The notes under the pieces: generated by a model
What the model saw: only the letters and a program-made list of their open reading frames with translations
Told to the model about the DNA's origin: nothing
Database searches by the model: none
Part shown: piece by piece, positions 14,359 to 23,376 of the stretch
Layout of the letters: every line of letters starts with the position of its first letter
Numbering within the stretch: the stretch's first letter is position 1
Position numbers and translations under genes: made by a program
DNA from: JBKPNZ01 sp046732895
GTDB taxonomy: Bacteria; Actinomycetota; Thermoleophilia; Solirubrobacterales; 70-9
DNA: 31,259 nucleotides
Assembly: GCA_046732895.1 (NCBI GenBank)
Contig: JBKPNZ010000039.1
Location: forward strand, 1-31,259
Direction of reading: 5' to 3'

Positions 14359-15015
14359 ATGACGGGCGAAAAGGACGCAATCCGCTTCGACGAGCGCGGC
14401 TTGGCCCCCTGCGTGGTCCAGGACGCCAACACCGGTGAGGTCCTGACGCTGGCGTACATGAACCCGGAGGCGCTCCGTCTCACGCGCGAGACCGGCGAGA
14501 CGCACTTCTACAGCCGCTCGCGTGAGGAGCTCTGGCACAAGGGCGAGACGTCCGGAAACGTTCAGCGCGTCCGGCAGCTTCGCTTTGACTGCGATGCCGA
14601 CGCGATCGTCGCGCTGGTGGAGCCGGCGGGTCCCGCCTGCCACACCGGTCAGCGCTCGTGCTTTTACCGCGACCTCGACGGGACGGCGGATCCAGCACCG
14701 GATGCGCCGCCCGCTGCCGGCGAGCCCGAGCCGGTGCCCTTCGAGGCCCTTGGCGAGCTCGCCCGAACGCTCGCGGCGCGCCGCGATGAGCGTCCCGAGG
14801 GCTCCTACACCGTGGAGCTGCTCGACGATCCGGCCCGGATCGGCGCGAAGGTGAGGGAGGAAGCGGACGAGGTCGCCCGTGCCGCCGGCCAGGAGTCAGA
14901 CGAGCGCATCGCCGAGGAGGCGGCGGACCTGCTCTATCACCTGGAGGTGCTGCTGCTCTCCCGGGGGGTGCCGCTTGCAGCAGCGTTCGAGACCCTCAAT
15001 GGCCGTCGCGGCTGA
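14359..15015 (+). CDS. hisIE: Bifunctional phosphoribosyl-AMP cyclohydrolase / phosphoribosyl-ATP pyrophosphatase
   Basis: A 218-residue fusion catalysing steps two and three of histidine synthesis. The HisI part (1-110) has LTLAYMNPEALRLT, THFYSRSREELWHKGETSGN and the metal-binding Cys residues in RFDCDAD and ACHTGQRSCF. A Pro/Ala-rich linker leads to the HisE part (about 130-218) with SYTVELL, IGAKVREEADEVARAA and EEAADLLYHLEVLL. The two activities are separate genes in well-studied Actinobacteria such as Mycobacterium. The ATG at 14359 follows a leaderless promoter. The 3' end overlaps trpE by 17 bases, tying a histidine gene to tryptophan synthesis. Confidence 0.95.
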   Translation: MTGEKDAIRFDERGLAPCVVQDANTGEVLTLAYMNPEALRLTRETGETHFYSRSREELWHKGETSGNVQRVRQLRFDCDADAIVALVEPAGPACHTGQRSCFYRDLDGTADPAPDAPPAAGEPEPVPFEALGELARTLAARRDERPEGSYTVELLDDPARIGAKVREEADEVARAAGQESDERIAEEAADLLYHLEVLLLSRGVPLAAAFETLNGRRG

Positions 15016-16543
15016 AGCGCCGAGTCCGGTCGAGCCGACGCTCGAGCGGACTCGCGAGCTGGCGCGAGCCGCCAACGTCGTCCCGGTCCGGCACACCTTC
15101 GTCGACGACTGCGAGACGCCCGTCTCGGCGTTCCTCAAGCTGCGTGCGGCATTCGACGGCCCGGCATTCCTGCTCGAGTCGGCAGAGCAGGGCAGGCTCG
15201 GCCGCTATTCGTTCCTGGGCTTCCGTCCCCACACGACGCTCACCTGGAACCTGGGCGAAGACGGGGATCCTTATGAGCTCGCCGACCGCCTGGTGAACCG
15301 CTTCAAGGTCGCCGAGCTGGACGAGCTGCCGCCGTTCGCGGGCGGCGCCGTCGGGTTCTTCGGCTACGACCTCGTGCGAACGGTCGAGCCGCTTGGCGAG
15401 CCGAACCCCGATCCGCTCGGTCTGCCCGATATGGCGTTGATGGTCTGCGAGCTCATGCTCGCCTTCGATCACCTCAAGCACGAGGTGACGATGGTGGCCT
15501 ACGCATTCACCGATGACGGCGTGGACGAGGGCTACGCCCGGGCGGCCGGCCTGATCGACGAGGCGCGCGAGGCTCTGAGAGCGCCGGTTCCCAGGGCATC
15601 GGCCACAAGCCCCGACAGCGCGGACGCGGGAGCACGAGAGGATGCCCGAGGCGTAGCCGAGGGCAAGGTGTTCGAGGCGGGAGCGGAGCAGCTGGCGGGC
15701 AGTGATTTTAGGTCGAACATGGCGCGCGCGCAGTTCGAGGCGAACGTCTCGCGGATCATCGAGTACATCCACGCGGGCGACGCCTTTCAGGTCGTGCCTT
15801 CGCAGCGCTTCTCGGCGCCGTGCCCGGTCGAGGCGTTCTCCATCTACCGGGGTCTCCGCACGATCAACCCGTCGCCCTACATGTACTTCCTCGATTTCGG
15901 TGACTTTCAGCTCGCGGGAGCGTCCCCGGAGCCCCTGGTGAAGGTCAGCGGGCGCACGGCCGAAACGCGCCCGATCGCCGGCACCTATCCGCGCGGACGC
16001 TCCGAGGAGGAAGACCGGCGGCAGGCTGAGGAGCTCCTGGGCGATCCGAAGGAGAGGGCCGAGCATCTGATGCTGGTCGACCTCGGCCGCAACGATCTGG
16101 GGCGCGTTTGCGAGTACGGGACGGTCACCGTCGACGAGCTGATGGTCGTCGAGACCTACTCCCACGTGCTGCACATCGTGAGCCAGGTGTCAGGGACGCT
16201 CCGCGACGATGTGAGCACGATGGACGCGCTGCGGGCGGTGCTCCCGGCCGGGACCCTCTCCGGCGCGCCGAAGGTCCGCGCGATGCAGATCATCGACGAG
16301 CTCGAGTCGGAGAAGCGCGGGTCGTACGGCGGCGCGATCGGATATCTGAGCTTCAACGGCGACCTGGACACGGCGATCCACATCCGCACGGTCGTGGTCA
16401 AGGACGGCGTCGCCTACGTGCAGGCAGGGGGAGGCACGGTCGCGGACGCGAAGCCCGATTACGAATACCGCGAGAGCCTCAGCAAGGCCCAGGCGGTCTT
16501 CAAGGCGATCGAGCTCGCCGCCGCGCAGCCGGAGTGGCCCTAG
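14999..16543 (+). CDS. trpE: Anthranilate synthase component I
   Basis: A 514-residue TrpE that converts chorismate to anthranilate using ammonia from TrpG. The N-terminal domain has FLLESAEQGRLGRYSFLG, containing the LLES element associated with tryptophan feedback binding. The chorismate-binding domain shows IHAGDAFQVVPSQRF, GASPEPLVKV, TRPIAGTYPRG, LVDLGRNDLGRV and LPAGTLSGAPKVRAM. The linker around residues 200-235 (APVPRAS to AGAEQL) is long, low in recognisable similarity and contains a small palindrome at 15643-15665. The ATG at 14999 lies inside the end of hisIE and gives a plausible N-terminus. It heads the trp pathway, with trpG 166 bases downstream. Confidence 0.95.
   Translation: MAVAAEAPSPVEPTLERTRELARAANVVPVRHTFVDDCETPVSAFLKLRAAFDGPAFLLESAEQGRLGRYSFLGFRPHTTLTWNLGEDGDPYELADRLVNRFKVAELDELPPFAGGAVGFFGYDLVRTVEPLGEPNPDPLGLPDMALMVCELMLAFDHLKHEVTMVAYAFTDDGVDEGYARAAGLIDEAREALRAPVPRASATSPDSADAGAREDARGVAEGKVFEAGAEQLAGSDFRSNMARAQFEANVSRIIEYIHAGDAFQVVPSQRFSAPCPVEAFSIYRGLRTINPSPYMYFLDFGDFQLAGASPEPLVKVSGRTAETRPIAGTYPRGRSEEEDRRQAEELLGDPKERAEHLMLVDLGRNDLGRVCEYGTVTVDELMVVETYSHVLHIVSQVSGTLRDDVSTMDALRAVLPAGTLSGAPKVRAMQIIDELESEKRGSYGGAIGYLSFNGDLDTAIHIRTVVVKDGVAYVQAGGGTVADAKPDYEYRESLSKAQAVFKAIELAAAQPEWP
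15643..15665 (+). repeat. Short palindrome in the trpE linker
   Basis: TGCCC-GA-GGC-GTA-GCC-GA-GGGCA forms a symmetric stem interrupted by tandem G-A mismatches. It falls within the non-conserved linker of TrpE, so it may derive from an inserted palindromic repeat. Confidence 0.35.
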
Positions 16544-16546
16544 CGA

Positions 16547-16700
16547 TGCCTCCTCCCACGGCAGCACAACTCAGCCGGCTGCAAACCGTCGCCAGCCGTC
16601 GTCCTCGCTCGCTCGCGCACTCTTCAAGTGCGCCACGCTCGCTGCGTCCTCGCCTGGCTCGGTTATCGCCAGCTGAGTCGCACCGCCGCGGAAGGAGGCA
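16547..16700. repeat. 154-bp centrosymmetric inverted-repeat element between trpE and trpG
   Basis: The left arm (16547-16588) and right arm (16660-16700) are inverted copies at about three quarters of positions, with perfect ends (TGCCTCCT/AGGAGGCA apart from one base) and mismatches that are mostly transitions. A perfect hairpin, GCGCACT-CTTCA-AGTGCGC (16615-16633), lies exactly at the centre. The flanking segments 16589-16614 and 16634-16659 are rich in CTCGC units and are not complementary apart from GCCAG/CTGGC. I see no flanking target-site duplication and no open reading frame. The right end supplies the AAGGAGG ribosome-binding site of trpG (16692-16698), which the left end could pair with and mask. 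It may be a miniature mobile repeat or a cis-regulatory RNA. Confidence 0.75.
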
Positions 16701-16709
16701 CCGCTGACG

Positions 16710-17273
<564 letters not shown>

Positions 17274-17282
17274 CCACCGGGT

Positions 17283-18314
17283 ATGCCCAACGACATCCTC
17301 AGCCGCGCCATCGACGCCGTCTGCGACGGCGATCACCTGACCGCCGACCACGCGTCGGCCGTGCTCGACGAGATCATGGAGGGACGGGCGAGCGAGGTCC
17401 AGGCCGGCGCCTTCCTGGTTGCGCTGCGGGCCAAGGGTGAGACGGTCGCCGAGCTCGTCGGCCTCGCCCGGACGATGCGTCGCCTGGCCGCAGGCGTGGA
17501 CTCCGGGCGCGATGACCTGGTCGATACGGCGGGAACCGGCGGTGGCCCCTCGACGTTCAACATCTCGACGGCAGCGGCCCTGGTCGCCGCCGGGGCCGGC
17601 TGCGCCGTCGCCAAGCACGGCAACCGCTCGAATACGAGCCGGTCGGGCTCGGCCGACCTGCTCGAGGCCCTCGGCGTCAAGATCGAGCTCGGCCCGGACG
17701 CCGTCGCGCGATCCATCGACGAGGTCGGGTTCGGCTTCATGTTCGCGCCGCGTCACCACGCCGCAATGAAGCACGTCGCCCCGGTTCGCAAGGAGCTCGC
17801 CGTGCGGACGATCTTCAACTTCCTCGGCCCCCTCACCAACCCTGCGGGCGCCAGTCGCCAGCTTCTGGGCGTCTCCGATCGGCGCTACCAGGAGACGGTC
17901 GCCGAGGCCCTCCTCGGCCTGGGCTGCGAGCGGGCACTCGTCGTCTGCGGCGACGACGGCGTCGACGAGATGAGCGTCGCCGCCCGCACCCGCGTGATCG
18001 AGGTCGCCGAGGGAGGTACCGAGGAGTGGTTCGTGGATCCGGAGGACCTCGGCCTCGCGCCGGCGACCCTGGACCAGATCGCCGGGGGCAGCCCGGAGCA
18101 GAACGCCCGGACGGTCCAGAAGGTGTTCGAGGGGGAGACTGGAGCCCCCCGGGATGTCATCGTGCTGAACGCCGGCGCCGCCATCCTGGTCGGGGGCGGC
18201 GCCGATGACCTCTCCGGCGGCATCGCCGTGGCGCGCGAGGCGATCGACTCGGGCGCCGCGCGGAACGTGCTCACGCGGCTGGTCGACGAGACCGCCGAGC
18301 TCGCGGATGACTGA
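17283..18314 (+). CDS. trpD: Anthranilate phosphoribosyltransferase
   Basis: A 343-residue enzyme transferring phosphoribose from PRPP to anthranilate. It has the PRPP-binding DTAGTGGGPSTFNISTAAALVAAGAG, followed by VAKHGNRSNTSRSGSADLLEALG, and the RHHAAMKHVAPVRKELAVRTIFNFLGPLTNPA segment that contacts anthranilate and magnesium. The usual GTGGDG reads GTGGGP here, with Asp replaced, a variation worth noting although the surrounding loop is intact. The C-terminal half includes VVCGDDGVDEMS. The ATG at 17283 lies 9 bases after trpG, so they are cotranscribed. Confidence 0.96.
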   Translation: MPNDILSRAIDAVCDGDHLTADHASAVLDEIMEGRASEVQAGAFLVALRAKGETVAELVGLARTMRRLAAGVDSGRDDLVDTAGTGGGPSTFNISTAAALVAAGAGCAVAKHGNRSNTSRSGSADLLEALGVKIELGPDAVARSIDEVGFGFMFAPRHHAAMKHVAPVRKELAVRTIFNFLGPLTNPAGASRQLLGVSDRRYQETVAEALLGLGCERALVVCGDDGVDEMSVAARTRVIEVAEGGTEEWFVDPEDLGLAPATLDQIAGGSPEQNARTVQKVFEGETGAPRDVIVLNAGAAILVGGGADDLSGGIAVAREAIDSGAARNVLTRLVDETAELADD

Positions 18315-18333
18315 CGCACGCGCCCGGGATGGG

Positions 18334-18339
18334 TAACTT
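18334..18339 (+). promoter_or_regulatory. -10 element for trpC
   Basis: TAACTT ends 8 bases before the ATG at 18348. It suggests that trpC is expressed independently of the upstream trpEGD unit. Confidence 0.5.
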
Positions 18340-18347
18340 CTAGCCGG

Positions 18348-19172
18348 ATGAGCAGGCTCGACGACCTGGTCGCAGCCGCGCGGGAGGACGTTGCGCTCCG
18401 GCGCGAACGCGTTCCCATCACGGAGCTGCGAGAGCAGCTCGGAACCAGCGGCGGCGCCCGGCCGTTCAGCGAGGCCCTCGTCCGGCCTGGCCTCTCGCTC
18501 GTCGCCGAGTTCAAGCGCGAGTCGCCGAGCGCCGGCGCGATCGGCGGGGACACCGCGGACGTCGCCGCGACGGTAGCGGCGTACGAGCGCGGGGGTGCCG
18601 CGGCGCTTTCGGTGCTCACAGATCGTCCCCATTTCGGCGGATCGCTCGACGATCTGCGGGCCGCCCGGCACGCCTCGAGCCTGCCGATCCTCCGCAAGGA
18701 CTTCATCGTCGACCCCTACCAGCTCTACGAGGCCGCGGCGAACGGCGCCGATGCCGTGCTCCTCATCGTTGCGGCGCTCGACGACGACTCGCTCGCGGTG
18801 CTCTACGACGAGACCCGCGCGCTTGACCTCGACTGCGTGGTCGAGGTCCACGACGAGCCGGAGCTCGAACGCGCCCTGCGCGTCGACGTCGACGTGATCG
18901 GCATCAACAACCGCGATCTCAGCGACTTGAGCGTCGACATTGAGCGCACCGCGGAGCTGATCACCGATGTTCCGGCCGGCAAGACCGTTGTCTCGGAATC
19001 GGGCTATTCGCGCCGCGACGAGCTGGACGAGCTCGAGCGCATCGGCGTCGACGCCGTCCTCATTGGTGAGGCACTCATGCGGTCGGGCGACCCCGAGACC
19101 GCGGTGCGCGACCTGACCGGGGACGAGGAGGCCACCCGCGAGCACTATCTCGAGCGAGCCTCGGAGGAATAG
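18348..19172 (+). CDS. trpC: Indole-3-glycerol phosphate synthase
   Basis: A 274-residue (beta/alpha)8 barrel converting CdRP to indole-3-glycerol phosphate. The signature VAEFKRESPSAGAI contains the catalytic-site Lys and Ser-Pro-Ser, followed by ALSVLTDRPHFGGSLDDL, PILRKDFIVDPYQLYEA, CVVEVHDEPELERAL, IGINNRDL, VSESGY and DAVLIGEALMRSGDP. It is monofunctional; trpF is a separate gene 1.3 kb downstream. The 33-base gap from trpD contains a leaderless-type promoter. It ends 78 bases before htrA, with a hairpin in between. Confidence 0.96.
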   Translation: MSRLDDLVAAAREDVALRRERVPITELREQLGTSGGARPFSEALVRPGLSLVAEFKRESPSAGAIGGDTADVAATVAAYERGGAAALSVLTDRPHFGGSLDDLRAARHASSLPILRKDFIVDPYQLYEAAANGADAVLLIVAALDDDSLAVLYDETRALDLDCVVEVHDEPELERALRVDVDVIGINNRDLSDLSVDIERTAELITDVPAGKTVVSESGYSRRDELDELERIGVDAVLIGEALMRSGDPETAVRDLTGDEEATREHYLERASEE

Positions 19173-19203
19173 GCCCGCCGGTCCAACTTCTTACCCCGTC
19201 TTT

Positions 19204-19224
19204 AGTGGCTTTTTCGGAGCCACT
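19204..19224. other. Perfect 7-bp hairpin between trpC and the HtrA-like gene
   Basis: AGTGGCT-TTTTCGG-AGCCACT, located 26 to 46 bases upstream of the protease ATG. No T-run follows, so it is a weak terminator candidate and could equally be an operator or leader structure for the protease gene. Confidence 0.4.
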
Positions 19225-19250
19225 TAGCTCCTCCCCCGATCCTGCTCGCA

Positions 19251-20453
19251 ATGAGCAAGATCAAGTCTTTCGCACGCACTTCCTTCGGTTCGGCCCTCGT
19301 CGGTGGGCTGGTTGTGGGCATTTTCGGCTGGGTGGCGATCGCCGCCGGCTGGGTCGATGCACAGAGCAACGACTCGAGTACGGCGGCGCTCGCTCCTCCG
19401 CCGCTCACCCAGCCCGCCGCCGACGAGGGTTCGAGCAAGGGCCTCTCCGTCAACCAGATCTACCAGCAGGACGCGCCCGGTGTCGCGTTCGTACAGGCCG
19501 AGCAGGCGCCCCAGCCCGCCTCGCCGTTCAATCCCTTCGGCGGTGGCGGCGGCGGGACCGCGACCGGGTCGGGCTTCGTCATCGACACCCAGGGGCACAT
19601 CCTCACCAACGCGCACGTCGTCGACGGCGCCGACAAGATCACGGTGACCCTGGGCAAGAACGGATCGCCGATCGCGGCGCATGTCGTGGGGAAGGACACC
19701 TCCACCGACGTTGCGGTGCTCCAGGTGAACGCCCCCTCGAATGAGCTTCATCCCGTCCAGCTCGGCGACTCGTCCCAGGTGAACGTGGGCGATCCGGTCG
19801 TCGCGATCGGCAATCCGTTCGGGCTTGACCGGACCGCGACCGCCGGCATCGTCTCGGCGCTCCAGCGCGAGATCAAGGCGCCGAACGGGTTCACGATCCG
19901 CAACGTGATCCAGACGGACGCGCCGATCAACCCCGGGAACTCCGGCGGCCCGCTGCTTGACGCCGACGGACGCGTGATCGGCATCACCTCGCAGATCGAG
20001 TCGCCGAATGGCGGCGGCAACGTGGGCATCGGCTTCGCGGTCCCAATCAACACAGTGCGCGAGGTCGCCAAGCAGCTGATCGAGAACGGCCAGGTGCAGC
20101 ACGCCTTCCTGGGCATCACCGGCGCGGATGTCACCCCGCAGATCGCGGATGTCCTGAATCTCCCGGTTAGCCAGGGAGCACTGGTGCAGAGCGTCGTCCC
20201 CGGCAGTCCCGCAGATGATGCGGGCGTGAAGGCGGGGACGGCGCAGGTCACCATCGACGGTCAGCAGCTGCGGGCCGGCGGTGACGTCATCACCGCGGTG
20301 GACGGGCACGACGTCAAGACGATGGACGACGTGGCCAACGCCGTGGACTCCAAGCAGCCCGGCGACGACATCCAGCTGACGCTCAACCACGGCGGGGACG
20401 AGCGCACGGTGACCGCCACGCTCACGAACCGGCCGGCGCAGGCCGGCGGCTAG
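19251..20453 (+). CDS. HtrA/DegP-like trypsin-type serine protease with PDZ domain
   Basis: A 400-residue membrane-anchored protease. A basic N-terminus precedes one transmembrane segment (about residues 12-35, ALVGGLVVGIFGWVAIAAGW), then a low-complexity extracytoplasmic linker. The S1 protease domain spans about 65-290, with catalytic His122 (TNAHVVDGA), Asp153 (STDVAVL) and Ser231 (NPGNSGGPL). A C-terminal PDZ domain (about 300-395) has FLGITGADVT, GALVQSVVPGSPADDAGVKAGT and GGDVITAVDGHDV. It probably degrades or protects misfolded envelope proteins. It has no obvious role in tryptophan synthesis though it splits trpC from trpF. No Shine-Dalgarno precedes the ATG. A GCCGGCGGCTAGC segment at its stop is duplicated just downstream. 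Confidence 0.94.
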   Translation: MSKIKSFARTSFGSALVGGLVVGIFGWVAIAAGWVDAQSNDSSTAALAPPPLTQPAADEGSSKGLSVNQIYQQDAPGVAFVQAEQAPQPASPFNPFGGGGGGTATGSGFVIDTQGHILTNAHVVDGADKITVTLGKNGSPIAAHVVGKDTSTDVAVLQVNAPSNELHPVQLGDSSQVNVGDPVVAIGNPFGLDRTATAGIVSALQREIKAPNGFTIRNVIQTDAPINPGNSGGPLLDADGRVIGITSQIESPNGGGNVGIGFAVPINTVREVAKQLIENGQVQHAFLGITGADVTPQIADVLNLPVSQGALVQSVVPGSPADDAGVKAGTAQVTIDGQQLRAGGDVITAVDGHDVKTMDDVANAVDSKQPGDDIQLTLNHGGDERTVTATLTNRPAQAGG

Positions 20454-20502
20454 CGCCCCCGCCGCCGGCGGCTAGCCCCCTGGCCGCCACCCGCGTCTGC
20501 CC

Positions 20503-20508
20503 TATCTT
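20503..20508 (+). promoter_or_regulatory. -10 element for trpFBA
   Basis: TATCTT ends 8 bases before the ATG at 20517. It gives the trpFBA block its own promoter downstream of the protease gene. Confidence 0.55.
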
Positions 20509-20516
20509 TGGGCGGG

Positions 20517-21154
20517 ATGCGGGTCAAGTTCTGCGGAATCACCAGAGTCGAGGACGCGCGGGAGGCCGCGCGTCTCGGCGCGTGGGCGGTCGGCCTGATC
20601 CACCATGAGCCGAGCCCGCGCCGATGCGACCCCGCGGTCGCGGCCGCGATCGGCGCCGACCTGCGCCGCAAGCTCGAGGTCGTCGGGGTGTTCGTGAGTC
20701 CGACCCTTGCCGACGTCGTGCGCGCCGTCGAGGATGAGGCCCTGACGATGGTCCAGCTGCACGGCGACGAGGGGCCTGCGTTCTGCAGGGAGGTGGCCCG
20801 CCGAAGCGGAGCCCGCGTAATGAAGGCATTTCGGGTGCGGAGCGGGGCGGACGTGCAGGCCGCCGAGGCCTATCGCACTGATCTCCACCTGTTTGACGCC
20901 CACCGCGAGGGACTGCCGGGCGGCACGGGCGAGAGCTTCGACTGGGAGCTCCTCTCCGGCCGTCGCTCGACGGTCCCGATGGTGCTCTCGGGCGGCCTGC
21001 GCCCAGGCAACGTCGCCGACGCGATCGCCCTGGCCCCACCCTTCGCGGTCGATGTCGCAAGCGGCGTCGAATCCGAGCCGGGCATCAAGGACCACGAGCT
21101 GATGAGCGCCTTCTTCGAGGCGGCGCAGGCCGCGAGCCCCGCGGAGGTGACGTC

Positions 21155-21158
<4 letters not shown>
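20517..21158 (+). CDS. trpF: Phosphoribosylanthranilate isomerase
   Basis: A 213-residue (beta/alpha)8 isomerase converting phosphoribosylanthranilate to CdRP. It begins with the hallmark VKFCGITRVEDA (catalytic Cys) and includes WAVGLIHHEPSPRRCD (the usual family motif is GFIF..SPR), VGVFVSPTLADV, VQLHGDEG, the TRPF-type LFDAHREGLPGGTGESFDW with catalytic Asp, and SGGLRPGNVADAI. The ATG at 20517 is favoured over TTG 20508 because the latter overlaps the -10. Its stop overlaps the trpB GTG by four bases. Many Actinobacteria lack trpF and use bifunctional PriA, so a dedicated trpF is noteworthy. Confidence 0.95.
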
Positions 21159-22331
<1,173 letters not shown>

Positions 22332-22339
<8 letters not shown>

Positions 22340-23138
22340 CCGCATCGCAGGCGCCTTCGCTCGGGCGCGCAGCGAGGGCCGCGCTGCCCTGATGCCGTAC
22401 ATGATGGGCGGCTTCCCCGACCCCGAGACCGCGGCAGGGGTAGCCGATGCCTACGTCGACGCCGGGGCGGACCTGATCGAGCTCGGCGTGCCCTTCTCCG
22501 ACCCGCTCGCCGACGGGCCGGTGATCCACGCGGCCGCCACGCGCGCAATCGGCGCCGGGGCGACGCTGGAATCCGTGCTGGCGTTGTGCGAGCGGCTCGC
22601 GGATCGCGTCCCGGTGGTGCCGATGTGTTACGCGAACATGGCGCTGGCGCACGGTGAAGGCTTCGCGGCCATGCTCGCGGACGCAGGGGCCGCCGGGGTC
22701 ATCGTTCCCGACCTCCCGCTCGAGGAGGCGGGGTCGCTGGGCGACGCGCTCGCCGCCGCCGAGGTCGCCCTCGTGCCCCTCGTCGCGCCGACGACGCCTG
22801 AGGAGCGCCGCGAGCGCATCTGCGAGGCCGCGCACGGGTTCGTTTACGTCGTCTCCGACACGCGCGTGACCGGCGAGCGCGACGAGCTCCCGCCGGGGGT
22901 GGCCGACCTGGTCGGCTCGGTCAAGGCGGCGGCCGACGTTCCCGTCGCCGTCGGCTTCGGCATCGGCAAGTCGGAGCAGGCAGCCACCGTGGGCAGGATC
23001 GCCGACGGTGTGATCATCGGCAGCCGGCTCGTCCGCGCGGTGGCCGAGGCTGAAAGCGCCGATCAGGCGGCGAGCGGCGCCCGTGAGTTCCTGCGAGCAT
23101 GCCGCGAGGCGATGTCCTCCCCCCGCGGCGTCGGGTAG
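22332..23138 (+). CDS. trpA: Tryptophan synthase alpha chain
   Basis: A 268-residue (beta/alpha)8 lyase releasing indole from indole-3-glycerol phosphate. The catalytic Glu50 is in LIELGVPFSDPLADGP, with Asp61 in the same motif, and PYMMGGFPD, VPMCYANMA, VIVPDLPLEEA and PVAVGFGIGKSEQ are recognisable. The loop usually reading SRTGVTG is SDTRVTG here. The ATG at 22332 lies within the end of trpB. Its stop codon lies inside the -10 of the next small gene. It ends the trp block. Confidence 0.97.
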
Positions 23139-23141
23139 GCT
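23136..23141 (+). promoter_or_regulatory. -10 element for the small membrane protein
   Basis: TAGGCT, whose first three bases are the trpA stop codon, ends 9 bases before the ATG at 23151. Confidence 0.5.
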
Positions 23142-23150
23142 CCCGCCGCG

Positions 23151-23312
23151 ATGCGATTACTGATCTTCTTCGTCGTCGCCATGGTGGGCTTGGTCGTCGG
23201 CTACGCCTTCGCCCTCGGCGGCGCCGTCTCGGCGCTGATCTTCCTTTTCATCCTCTTCAACGGCGTGCTCGACCGCTGGGCGCAGCCGCTGTTCCAGCGC
23301 CTGCGCCCCTAA
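23151..23312 (+). CDS. Small hydrophobic membrane protein, 53 aa
   Basis: A 53-residue ORF reading MRLLIFFVVAMVGLVVGYAF, then ALGGAVSALIFLFILFNGVL, and ending DRWAQPLFQRLRP. About 38 central residues are strongly hydrophobic with Gly-rich breaks, sufficient for one long or two short transmembrane helices, and the tail is basic. I recognise no family. Evidence for reality is the -10 hexamer placed as in its neighbours, a clean stop (TAA, 23310-23312) and third-position GC typical of coding DNA. It lies between trpA and a convergent gene and may be an uncharacterised membrane peptide. Confidence 0.65.
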   Translation: MRLLIFFVVAMVGLVVGYAFALGGAVSALIFLFILFNGVLDRWAQPLFQRLRP

Positions 23313-23321
23313 CGAATCACG

Positions 23322-23369
23322 CCGAACGTGCGGACGTACCGGGTATAGCGCGTACTTTCGTACGTTCGG
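23322..23369. terminator. Nested inverted repeats between convergent genes
   Basis: An outer CCGAACGT (23322-23329) pairs with ACGTTCGG (23362-23369), and an inner CGTAC-TTTC-GTACG hairpin (23351-23364) competes with the right arm. The pair fills the gap between the small membrane gene and the convergent Rieske-ThDP gene, consistent with a bidirectional terminator. Confidence 0.5.
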
Positions 23370-23376
23370 ACGTGTT

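Noticed and set aside
20461..20472. Perfect GCCGCCGGCGGC palindrome after the protease gene
   Set aside because: It is a short, very GC-rich palindrome with no loop, likely to occur by chance or from the small duplication at the gene end; no terminator features.
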